A stretch of 64,000 nucleotides of DNA from Holophagales bacterium UBA5704 (GTDB taxonomy: Bacteria; Acidobacteriota; Thermoanaerobaculia; Multivoradales; UBA5704): positions 164,375 to 228,374 of the forward strand of contig DIHE01000171.1 in the NCBI GenBank assembly GCA_002420005.1. Direction: 5' to 3'. The notes beneath the pieces were generated by a model. The model was not told the DNA's origin, did not search any database, and worked only from the letters and a program-made list of their open reading frames with translations. The translations under genes were made by a program, and so were the position numbers. Below are positions 8,747 to 15,801 of this stretch, piece after piece; positions within the stretch are counted from its first letter, which is position 1, and every line of letters begins with the position of its first letter.

Positions 8747-8775
8747 GTGACGCGGAGCGCGATCTGCGCCATAAT
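8747..8775 (+). promoter_or_regulatory. Sigma-70 promoter of hpf
   Basis: GTGACG (four of six to TTGACA) at 8747-8752, 17-bp spacer, CATAAT (five of six) at 8770-8775. Predicted transcription start near 8782, giving a leader of about 135 nt. Confidence 0.72.
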
Positions 8776-8781
8776 CAGGCC

Positions 8782-8916
8782 AGAGCCATGGTGGTCACAC
8801 AGCGATGCTCCCCAGGGTGGCCGGCGGTCTTCAACAGACCGGCGGATGGGCGGATGCCTTTCCCTGGAAGGCTGGGACTCGCTGCCTGGTGCCACCATCA
8901 TCCAAGGAGGTTGCTC
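8782..8916 (+). ncRNA. Structured 5' leader of hpf, candidate cis-regulatory RNA
   Basis: The predicted transcript begins almost at ATGGTGG (8788-8794), which pairs with CCACCAT (8892-8898) immediately before the Shine-Dalgarno AAGGAGG. Inside are hairpins CGGTCT-TCAAC-AGACCG (8825-8841) and GCCTT-AAGGC (8856-8872). AGCGA (8801-8805) can pair with TCGCT (8879-8883) and CCAGG (8812-8816) with CCTGG (8885-8889); these two cross, so they form a pseudoknot or are alternatives. I do not recognise a known riboswitch. The raiA-motif RNA class is known upstream of this gene family in other phyla; kinship is untested. Confidence 0.5.
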
Positions 8917-9267
8917 ATGAAGCTTCCGCTCACCATTGCTGCGCAGGGCATCGAAATGACGGAGTCCATCGAGGCGGTCATCCGGGAGAAGGCGACGAAG
9001 CTGGAGCGGTTCAACGGCCGGGTCATCGGCTGTCACGTGACCGTTCTGGGGCCGGGGACCCGCCACCGCAACGGAGGCTCGTTCGAGGTACGGATCGATC
9101 TCACGGTGCCGGGGCACGAGTACGTGATCAACCAGAAGGCGGCCCCGGAGCTGAACCTCGCCATCCGTGACGCCTTCGATGCCGCCCGCCGCAAGCTGGA
9201 TGAGGACCGGGAGCTCTACCTCGAACGCCGGAAGGATGGCAGTCTCGAGGAGCTGATCAGCGCATAG
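8917..9267 (+). CDS. hpf: Ribosome hibernation promoting factor, short HPF/RaiA type
   Basis: 116 aa. Binds the 30S subunit in stationary phase or stress and promotes ribosome dimerisation or inactivity. The fold signature is clear: MKLPLTIAAQGIEMTESIEAVIREKATKLERF (beta-alpha), then VIGCHVTVLGPG, FEVRIDLTVPGHEYVI and a final helix AIRDAFDAARRKLDEDRELY. It lacks the C-terminal dimerisation domain of long HPF. Start at ATG 8917 with AAGGAGG 7 nt upstream. The gene has its own promoter and a structured leader of about 135 nt, so post-transcriptional control is likely. Confidence 0.9.
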   Translation: MKLPLTIAAQGIEMTESIEAVIREKATKLERFNGRVIGCHVTVLGPGTRHRNGGSFEVRIDLTVPGHEYVINQKAAPELNLAIRDAFDAARRKLDEDRELYLERRKDGSLEELISA

Positions 9268-9286
9268 AGCCCAGCCCCACCCACTT

Positions 9287-9314
9287 CCCCCCTCCTGCTT
9301 GAACGGGAGGGGGG
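9287..9314. terminator. Bidirectional hairpin between convergent genes
   Basis: Perfect 9-bp stem CCCCCCTCC/GGAGGGGGG with a 10-nt loop between the hpf stop (9267) and the sulfatase stop (9321). No clear T-tract on either strand, so termination strength is uncertain. Confidence 0.55.
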
Positions 9315-9320
9315 ACCCTC

Positions 9321-11486
9321 CTACAGATACCCCAGTGCCTCCAGGGCCTTCCTCGTTTCCGCGTCCATCACGTCCGTCTGTGCTTTGAGGCCGCTCCGTC
9401 CGCGCTCCTCCTCGCGGCGCAGGAGCGAGCGCAGCCAGGCGGCGCGCACCGGGGCGTCGCCGAGCCGGTTCACGCTCTCCGCCGGGTCCTCGCCGAGCTG
9501 GAAGAGCAGAGGGCCGGCGGCGAGCTCACGGGTCTGCGGCTGGACCAGCTTCCAGCCGGCGTGGACGGCGCTCAACCCTTCGCGTCCGCGGTAGCTCAGG
9601 TGGGAGATGGCGGTGCGGTCCCACAAGGCGCGCGGATCGGCCCCCGCGGCGGCGATCCGCGCCAGGTCCACCCCTGCAAGGCCGGACGGAACCGGCAGTC
9701 CGGCCGCCGCGAGAACGGTGGGGAGCAGGTCGATCTGCTGCGCCAGCGCCCGGATCTCCCTTCCCTCGCGTTGTCCCGGCCATTTGACCAGCAGCGGGAT
9801 GCGCAGCTCCTCCTGGAACAAGTCGTTGGCGTGGCCGAGCTCGCCATGCTCGCCCAGCTCCTCGCCATGGTCGGCGACGAAGACGATCAGTGAGCCCTCG
9901 TAGAGGCCGCGGGCGCGCAGCGCGTCGAGAAACGCACCGAAGCTCTGGTCGGCGAAGGCGACCTCGGCATCATAGAGAGGGAGGAGCTCGGCGATGCGCT
10001 TCCTGCGTTCGTCGCCCCGCAACTTGTAGATCTGCCGGAGATCGACGTCATAGCCCGCCAGCTCGCGCGCGTCGGGTGCGAAGCGCTTGCGCAAGTCGGC
10101 GGGCGGCGTGTAGGGGGCATGCGGATCGATGGTGTGGACGTAGAGAAAGAACGGCCCCGGCGGCCGGCGGTCGAGCCAGTGCAACACCCGGGAGCCCACC
10201 TGGTTCGAGGCGGCCTCGTCCGGCTGGAAATCGAAGTGGCCGAAGCCCTGGGCGAGCCCGCTTTGCACGCGGACGTGGAAGTTCGTGCTGAACGCGGCGG
10301 TGGAGAAGCCTCCGGCCTGGAAGTGCTCGGCGGCGGTCACCGCCTCCGGAGGGAGCTTGTCCTCCACGCGGCGCACACCGTGCAAGAGCGGTCCCAGGCC
10401 GGTGAAGATCGAGGTGACCGAGGGCTTCGTCCAGGGCGCCTGGGCGACCGTGTGGAGGAAGACGGTCGCCTCGCGGGCGAAGGCGTCCAGGTGCGGTGTG
10501 ATCGAGCGCCCGGAGCGGTACGGGCCGACCCGGTCGGCGCGCAAGGTGTCCACCAGGTAGACGATGACGTTCGGCCGGCCGGCCGTCGGCGGCGGGGCGG
10601 CGGGGCCCTCCGCGGCCAGGGCGCCCTCGACGCCGCGCACGGCGGGTGCGAGGAGCAGAAGGCCGGGACCCTCCGCCGGCAGGGAGCGCAGTGCGAGCCG
10701 GACGAGCCGGGCGCCGCGGCCGGGGAGGTCCAGAGTGCGCGGACCCGAGCCGGCCGGGAGGGTGGCGAGAATCACCTCCGCAGCACCCTCCTCCTGGGCG
10801 ATCACCTGCAGTGTGCCACCGCCCGGGCCGGCGCTCTTCACTCCTTGCAGGGAGACGGTGCCACCTTCGGCGAAGGCGTAGGCCCAGCCGGCCTCGGTTC
10901 CGGGGGGTAGAAGAAGCGCCGGTGCCGAGGAGCCGTGGCGCCGTTCGGCCCGCGGTGGCTCCGCGGCCTCCTCCGGGCCGGGAACCAGGCGCAGCAGGTC
11001 CCACGCGATCCCGCCGCTCTGGAGGAACGTGAGGGCGTTGGTCCCCGCCACCTGGGCGTTCTCCGGCAGATCGATCGTGAAGGCGGACCCTCCTGCGGAC
11101 ACGGAGAGGGAGCCCAGGGCCTTCCCGTTGAGAAGGACGGAGAGAGCCTGCGGAGAGGCCTCGGAAGCCACCGCCGAGCAACGGATCTCGGCGCGCAGCG
11201 GACGCGGCGCGGCGAGCCAGAAGTCCACCACCGAGCGTTCCCCTTTGCCGCGCACGATCGTCGGGCCGAAGCGTCCGCCGCCTTCGTTCCAGGACCACCC
11301 CTCGCGCAGATGCCTCCGGGCCCCGGGTGTGCCGAAATCGATGAGGCCGGTTTCGCGATGGACGTCCGCCAGCGGCAGCTCGGCCACCAGGTCATGGACC
11401 ACGGCGAGCCGGCGCGGTGGTGCCGGAGGCCCGCAAGCGGCGAGCGCCACGGTGAGCAGGAGGAGAGCGGATGGTCTCAAGTTCAT
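9321..11486 (-). CDS. Lipoprotein of the sulfatase/alkaline-phosphatase superfamily
   Basis: 721 aa. Signal peptide ends in LAAC with lipidation at Cys18. Residues about 30-290 form a beta-rich domain I cannot name. The catalytic domain starts at PNVIVYLVDTLRADRVG (about 310) with the two metal Asp residues; HTIDPHAPYTPP, VADHGEELGEHGELGHAND and a final ALEALGYL motif follow. The position normally occupied by formylglycine precursor Cys/Ser reads APWTKPSVTS, giving Thr353, and the CxPxR signature is absent. That argues for a phosphodi/monoester hydrolase or transferase with a Thr nucleophile, as in LtaS-type enzymes, rather than a sulfatase. GAGGAAGC precedes ATG 11486; TACAAT on the minus strand at 11517-11512 is a good -10. 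Confidence 0.83.
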   Translation of the reverse strand: MNLRPSALLLLTVALAACGPPAPPRRLAVVHDLVAELPLADVHRETGLIDFGTPGARRHLREGWSWNEGGGRFGPTIVRGKGERSVVDFWLAAPRPLRAEIRCSAVASEASPQALSVLLNGKALGSLSVSAGGSAFTIDLPENAQVAGTNALTFLQSGGIAWDLLRLVPGPEEAAEPPRAERRHGSSAPALLLPPGTEAGWAYAFAEGGTVSLQGVKSAGPGGGTLQVIAQEEGAAEVILATLPAGSGPRTLDLPGRGARLVRLALRSLPAEGPGLLLLAPAVRGVEGALAAEGPAAPPPTAGRPNVIVYLVDTLRADRVGPYRSGRSITPHLDAFAREATVFLHTVAQAPWTKPSVTSIFTGLGPLLHGVRRVEDKLPPEAVTAAEHFQAGGFSTAAFSTNFHVRVQSGLAQGFGHFDFQPDEAASNQVGSRVLHWLDRRPPGPFFLYVHTIDPHAPYTPPADLRKRFAPDARELAGYDVDLRQIYKLRGDERRKRIAELLPLYDAEVAFADQSFGAFLDALRARGLYEGSLIVFVADHGEELGEHGELGHANDLFQEELRIPLLVKWPGQREGREIRALAQQIDLLPTVLAAAGLPVPSGLAGVDLARIAAAGADPRALWDRTAISHLSYRGREGLSAVHAGWKLVQPQTRELAAGPLLFQLGEDPAESVNRLGDAPVRAAWLRSLLRREEERGRSGLKAQTDVMDAETRKALEALGYL

Positions 11487-11568
11487 GGAGCTTCCTCACG
11501 TTCCCGGGCGGATTGTAGCTTGCGGCCCGCCGAGCGGCAGGCCCCCCGTGGACTCCGAGGGAACCGGT

Positions 11569-11598
11569 TTGACCCGCAGCCCTTCCCCCGGGTAAGAT
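11569..11598 (+). promoter_or_regulatory. Probable promoter of pilT
   Basis: TTGACC (11569-11574), 18-bp spacer, TAAGAT (11593-11598); predicted transcript start is about 15 nt before the ATG at 11621. Confidence 0.55.
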
Positions 11599-11620
11599 CA
11601 GGGGCGATTTCTCAACCGCC

Positions 11621-13072
11621 ATGGAACTCGACCGTCTCCTGAAGCTGATGACCGACAAGGGGGCTTCGGATCTTCATCTGAAGCCGACCCGCCCTCCCCT
11701 GCTGCGGATCAGCGGGCGTCTGCTCCCGTTGGAAGCAGAGACGCTGACCATGGACGTGCTCAGCGAGATGCTGCTGAGCATCCTCAACCCGAGGCAGAAA
11801 GCCAAGCTCGAAGAGAAGATGTCCGTCGACCTGGGCTACGGCGTCCGCGGCCTCGCGCGGTTCCGCTGCAACATCTACATGCAACGCGGCAACATCGCCG
11901 CCTGCTTCCGGCGTATCCCCTACCAGATCAAGAGCTTGGAAGACCTGGACCTGCCCAAGGTGCTGCTCGAGTTCTGCTCCATGCCGATGGGGCTCGTCCT
12001 CGTCACCGGTCCGACCGGCAGCGGCAAGTCGACGACGCTCGCCGCGGTGATCCGCCACATCGCCAAGAACCGTCCGGTCCACGTGATCACCATTGAGGAC
12101 CCGATGGAGTTCCTGTTCAGCGACGACATGGCCTCCATCTCCCAGCGCGAGGTGGGCACCGACACCGGCGCCTTCTCGGAGGCGCTGCGCAACGCCATGC
12201 GCCAGGATCCGGACGTCATCATGGTCGGCGAGATGCGCGATCCGGAAACGGTGGCGACGGTGATCTCCGCCGCGGAGACCGGGCACCTCGTGTTCTCGAC
12301 CCTCCACACCAACAACGCACCGCAGACCATCGACCGCATCCTCGACACCTTCCCGCCCGACCAGCAGGGGCAGGTGCGGGCGCAGCTCGCCCAGATCCTC
12401 AAGGGTGTGGTGTCGATGAAGCTCGTCGAACGGGCGGACGGCAAGGGTCTGGTGGCGGCGCTGGAGATCATGCGCGGCTCGCCCAAGGTCTCGAAGATGA
12501 TCGAGAAGGGCGAGATCAGCCAGATCCACGAGGAGATCGAGTCCTCGGTGGGCTACTACCGGATGCAGTCGATGAACCAGTCGCTGATGTCGCTGCTGGT
12601 GCACGGCACGATCACCTATGCGGAGGCGATGCGGCAATCGGCCGATCCCGAGGATCTCTCGCTGAAGCTCCGCCGCATGTTCCCCAAGATCGAGGAGCAA
12701 GGAGGCGAAATGGCCACGTCGGATTTTTCGGAGATCCTCGAGCTGCAGCAGTTCAAGAAGCTGTACGAGGAGCAGGAAGCGAAGACCAAGGAGCTGCTGG
12801 CCGAAAAGGAGCTGGAGATCGACGGGCTGCACGGCGCCATCCGCGAGCGGGATCTGCAGGCGGACGAGCTGAACCGGCGCATCCAGGAAGTCGCCGCCGA
12901 GCGCGAGAAGATCCGGGGTGACTATGGCCGGCTGCGCCAGGAAGCCCAGGAGAAGATCGACAAGCTCATGGAGCGCATCAAGGAGCTGAACCAGCGCTTG
13001 ATGGGGGGCGCCGGGGGTGGCGGCAGCGTGGGCGGCGATCCGGATCGCAAGACGGGGATGTTCAGCCGGTAG
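11621..13072 (+). CDS. pilT: PilT-type pilus retraction ATPase with C-terminal coiled-coil extension
   Basis: 483 aa, about 120-130 longer than usual PilT. N-terminal PAS-like part begins MELDRLLKLMTDKGASDLHL; Walker A GPTGSGKST is at 130-138; VITIEDPMEFLF is the Asp box, DVIMVGEMRDPET the Walker B and TGHLVFSTLHTNNA the His box, so the hexameric ATPase core is complete. It would power type IV pilus retraction at the inner membrane. Residues about 360-465 (LELQQFKKLYEEQEAKTKEL onward) are a heptad-rich coiled coil, then a Gly-rich tail (GGAGGGGSVGG). No other pil gene is in the window. Its last 11 bp overlap the convergent cca gene. Confidence 0.9.
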   Translation: MELDRLLKLMTDKGASDLHLKPTRPPLLRISGRLLPLEAETLTMDVLSEMLLSILNPRQKAKLEEKMSVDLGYGVRGLARFRCNIYMQRGNIAACFRRIPYQIKSLEDLDLPKVLLEFCSMPMGLVLVTGPTGSGKSTTLAAVIRHIAKNRPVHVITIEDPMEFLFSDDMASISQREVGTDTGAFSEALRNAMRQDPDVIMVGEMRDPETVATVISAAETGHLVFSTLHTNNAPQTIDRILDTFPPDQQGQVRAQLAQILKGVVSMKLVERADGKGLVAALEIMRGSPKVSKMIEKGEISQIHEEIESSVGYYRMQSMNQSLMSLLVHGTITYAEAMRQSADPEDLSLKLRRMFPKIEEQGGEMATSDFSEILELQQFKKLYEEQEAKTKELLAEKELEIDGLHGAIRERDLQADELNRRIQEVAAEREKIRGDYGRLRQEAQEKIDKLMERIKELNQRLMGGAGGGGSVGGDPDRKTGMFSR

Positions 13073-14333
13073 AGCGGTACCGCACCACCGCCTCCGCCTC
13101 TTCGCGCGTCCGTACGTGCCCGTCGACCTGGGCGGAGCGCACCGCATCGAGAAGTCTTCCCACCTCCCGGCCGGGAGGAATTCCGAGCAAGTCCTGGACG
13201 TCCGCCCCGGTGATCAACCGGGGCGGATCGAACAACGCCTCGCCCTCCCGCCGGGCGAGGTCCGCGAGACGGGGCAGGACCGCCTGCCAACGGGTGAGAC
13301 CTTCGCCGGCCGTCCACCGGGCTCCCAGGGCACAGATCGCCGTGGACCACTGGTGCTTGGCACGGTGGAGGAACCGGCGCAGGTCCACCTCGTCCACCGG
13401 CAGATCGTCCAGCGCGAGCACGAGAGCCACGTCCTCGGTGGTCTGGCGGGTCAGATAGCCCGCATCGCGGACGCGCGCGAGAACGTCGCGGAGCGTCCCG
13501 TGAGTGGGGGAGAGAGGGAGGTTGCGCAAGAGGATCGCGTGCCGGGCGATCCGCCCGTCGGCTGCTGCTGCGGCCTCGGCGTCCACCTGCTGCAAGTCGT
13601 GAAGGCGGCCGCGCAGGGCTTCCACCTCGGCGAGGACACACCCGGCGGGCAGGGGGGCGCCGGGTTGATCGAGCCACAGTCCGGGGTAGACGCCGAGCGC
13701 GACGAGCAAGGCGACGCCGCGGCCGGCGTCCTCCGGCTCCAGGAGGAAGGTGAGCTCGTCGCGCACCCGCTCGGCGGCCACCCGGGTCAGGTGGGGGACC
13801 GACTGGCGCGCCAGCTCGACCGTCGCCGGGTCGGCGGAGAAGCCGGGGAGGCGCAGGAGAAGCCGGGGCAGGCGCAATACCCGAAGCGGATCGCCGGAAA
13901 AGCTCTCGGCCGTCGTCGCCCGCAGGAGCCGGCGCGCGAGGTCGCCCAGCCCGTCGAACGGATCGGTCAGCGTTCCGGTGTGCGGCTCCAGGGCGAACGA
14001 GTTGACCGTGAAATCGCGCCGCGCCAGATCCTCGTGGAGCGTCGTCCCGGCGCGGTCCCAGAGGTCCACGTCCAGGTCCTGGGCGACCAGCCGGTAGGCG
14101 GCGAATTCCTTGCCGCCGAGCAGGACCAGGCGGGCCGGCAGGGTCTCGGCGAGGCGCTCGGCGATCTCCTTTCCCCGGGAGGCCACCACGGCGTCGATGT
14201 CTTTGAGCGGCAGCCCCAGGGCGTTGTCCCGCAGCACACCCCCGACCAGATGGGTCTCCACCTTTCCGGCTGCGGCAACCAGGGCCTGGACGGCCGGGTG
14301 GAGGAGAAGATCGCGGAAAGGGGTGGAATCCAT
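13062..14333 (-). CDS. cca: CCA tRNA nucleotidyltransferase / poly(A) polymerase family
   Basis: 423 aa. Adds or repairs the 3' CCA of tRNA, or acts as the related poly(A) polymerase. GGVLRDNALG (31-40) and KDIDAVV (44-50, Asp45/Asp47) form the class II nucleotidyltransferase site; ARRDFTVNSFAL (104-115) is the RRD motif; DPLRVLRLPRLLLR is the head-neck junction. The longer open frame up to 14642 lies inside oxyR, so I start at ATG 14333, 11 bp after the oxyR stop with AGGAG upstream. The C-terminal helical part carries no HD motif. Its stop overlaps the 3' end of pilT. Confidence 0.85.
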   Translation of the reverse strand: MDSTPFRDLLLHPAVQALVAAAGKVETHLVGGVLRDNALGLPLKDIDAVVASRGKEIAERLAETLPARLVLLGGKEFAAYRLVAQDLDVDLWDRAGTTLHEDLARRDFTVNSFALEPHTGTLTDPFDGLGDLARRLLRATTAESFSGDPLRVLRLPRLLLRLPGFSADPATVELARQSVPHLTRVAAERVRDELTFLLEPEDAGRGVALLVALGVYPGLWLDQPGAPLPAGCVLAEVEALRGRLHDLQQVDAEAAAAADGRIARHAILLRNLPLSPTHGTLRDVLARVRDAGYLTRQTTEDVALVLALDDLPVDEVDLRRFLHRAKHQWSTAICALGARWTAGEGLTRWQAVLPRLADLARREGEALFDPPRLITGADVQDLLGIPPGREVGRLLDAVRSAQVDGHVRTREEAEAVVRYRSTG

Positions 14334-14344
14334 GGCGGCCACTC

Positions 14345-15268
14345 TCACTCCTGGTGCAGCTCGGTGAGAAAGCTCGCCAGCTCGGCGGCATCGTCGATCC
14401 GCGGGCAACGCTCGTGGAAGACAAAACCGATCGTGCGCCCCGGCGAGGGCTCGCGGAACGGCAGATAGCGCACGAGGCCGGCACAGTCGAAGCCGGGCAG
14501 GACCGCCATCTCGGGGATCAGGGCACAGCCATTCCCCGCGGCGACCAGATGCCGCAAGGTCTCGACGCTGGCCGCCTGGGCCGCGCTCATCACCGAGTCC
14601 GGCGTGACTCCGCACGTCTCCAAAGTCTGCTCGCGCAGGCAATGGCCGCGGTCCATCAGCAGCATCTCACGGGGATCGAGCTGGCCCAGGGTCACCTCGG
14701 TGGCGGAGGCCAGCGGGTGCTGGGTGGGCGCGGCCAGAAGGAAGCGTTCCCGCAACAGCGGCGTCTCGGTCAAGCCCCGTTCTCCGGTCGGCAGGCAGAT
14801 GATGGCCGCGTCCAGTGTGCGGTGGCGCAGCATCTGAAGCAGGGTTTCGGTGAGCGCCTCGGTGAGCACCAGCTCCAGTTTGGGGTAGCGCCGGCGGAGC
14901 AGGGCGAGAAAGCGCGGTGCGTAATACGGCCCGATCGTCGGCACGAAGCCCAGCCGGAAGCGACCCGTCAACAGCCCTTCGCGCGATCTGGAACTGGCGA
15001 TCTCGGCCACCTCTTCCAGCACCGACCGAATCCTCTGCAGCACCCGCTGGCCGGCCGGGGTCAAGGACACGTGGCGCGAGGTGCGATCGAACAGCCGCTC
15101 CCCCAGAGCGTCCTCGACCTTCTTGACCGCCGCCGACAGGGAGGGCTGGGCGATCGACAGATCCTCCGCCGCCCGGCCGAAGTGGAGGCGATCCGCCAGA
15201 ACGACCACCGCCCGCAGGTCCCGGAGCGAGAGGGCGTCGAGCCTGTCCATCGGACCATCGGATCGCAT
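14345..15268 (-). CDS. oxyR: LysR-family peroxide sensor, OxyR type
   Basis: 307 aa. N-terminal winged HTH (LRAVVVLADRLHFGRAAEDLSIAQPSLSAAVKKVEDALG) and a two-lobe sensor domain. The decisive feature is DRGHCLREQTLETCG: Cys210 and Cys219 are nine residues apart with the GHCLR-Q frame, as for Cys199/Cys208 of E. coli OxyR, which form the peroxide-induced disulfide. It should activate catalase/peroxidase genes, none of which is in this window. ATG 15268 is favoured because TACGAT on the minus strand is 8 nt upstream (leaderless spacing); ATG 15250 is the alternative. cca follows after 11 bp. Confidence 0.87.
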   Translation of the reverse strand: MRSDGPMDRLDALSLRDLRAVVVLADRLHFGRAAEDLSIAQPSLSAAVKKVEDALGERLFDRTSRHVSLTPAGQRVLQRIRSVLEEVAEIASSRSREGLLTGRFRLGFVPTIGPYYAPRFLALLRRRYPKLELVLTEALTETLLQMLRHRTLDAAIICLPTGERGLTETPLLRERFLLAAPTQHPLASATEVTLGQLDPREMLLMDRGHCLREQTLETCGVTPDSVMSAAQAASVETLRHLVAAGNGCALIPEMAVLPGFDCAGLVRYLPFREPSPGRTIGFVFHERCPRIDDAAELASFLTELHQE

Positions 15269-15336
15269 GGATGGCTATCGTAGCACTGCGTCCCTCTCCC
15301 GGGTTTCGAATTCGAAGGAGCCGCCCCCGGCCATCG

Positions 15337-15373
15337 ATAGAGAAAGCCGATCGCAGCGATAGGCGCGGGCCTC
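15337..15373. promoter_or_regulatory. Candidate OxyR operator
   Basis: ATAG (15337), CGAT (15348), ATAG (15359), CCTC (15370): four tetrads at exact 11-bp steps, compared with the E. coli OxyR pattern ATAG-n7-CTAT-n7-ATAG-n7-CTAT. Matches are 4/4, 3/4, 4/4 and 1/4. It lies 69-105 bp upstream of the oxyR start, so it would serve autoregulation. Confidence 0.5.
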
Positions 15374-15386
15374 TTGTTCCCAGACC

Positions 15387-15801
15387 TCACCAGGAGTAGG
15401 GTGGTGGCAACTCACCTGACTTTGAAGTTGTAAGGATTTCTTTCAGCTCGGGCTGGGGCCCGCCCGCTTCGGCCCGAGCGATTTTCCACTTTGCCAGAGC
15501 AGCTCGATGGCGAGGTTGCTGCAGGGCACGTTCAAGAGCCTCCCGCGTGCCGCCACGGATGGCGTCGGCATCGCGATAGCCCGCTTGCTGTGGCACGCCC
15601 GGTGCCACCTTCGGATAAGCGCTGCACACGGCCGTCCAGTCCCCGAAATACCAAGCCTCCAGCTCCTCGATCGCGATGCGGTTGACCAGTTGCCACGGCC
15701 GACTCCCGGCCCGTGACCGTGTCATCAGCCCCGCTCGCTCCGCCATGTCCTCGCGGCTTCTTCAGACCCTCGCAGTCGTCATCGTCTCGATCGACGACCA
15801 T
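15387..15801 (-). pseudogene. DUF4276 family gene, N-terminally truncated and frameshifted
   Basis: Two reading frames carry adjoining parts of one DUF4276 protein. From ATG 15801 one frame gives MVVDRDDDDCEGLKK, the central acidic motif; near 15755 the homology moves to another frame, which continues MAERAGL ... IAIEELEAWYFGDW ... RDADAIRGGTREALERAL to 15387. The N-terminal part expected of the family, with the first Toprim-like acidic residues, is missing. The start overlaps the end of the upstream AAA gene by 40 bp, suggesting a deletion joined the two. Family members are usual partners of AAA ATPases and may be Toprim-like nucleases; this copy should be inactive unless the frameshift is a sequencing error. 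Confidence 0.7.

Noticed and set aside
8140..8916. Long upstream extension of the hpf frame
   Set aside because: HPF homology starts exactly at ATG 8917, which has a strong Shine-Dalgarno; the upstream part overlaps the membrane protein gene.
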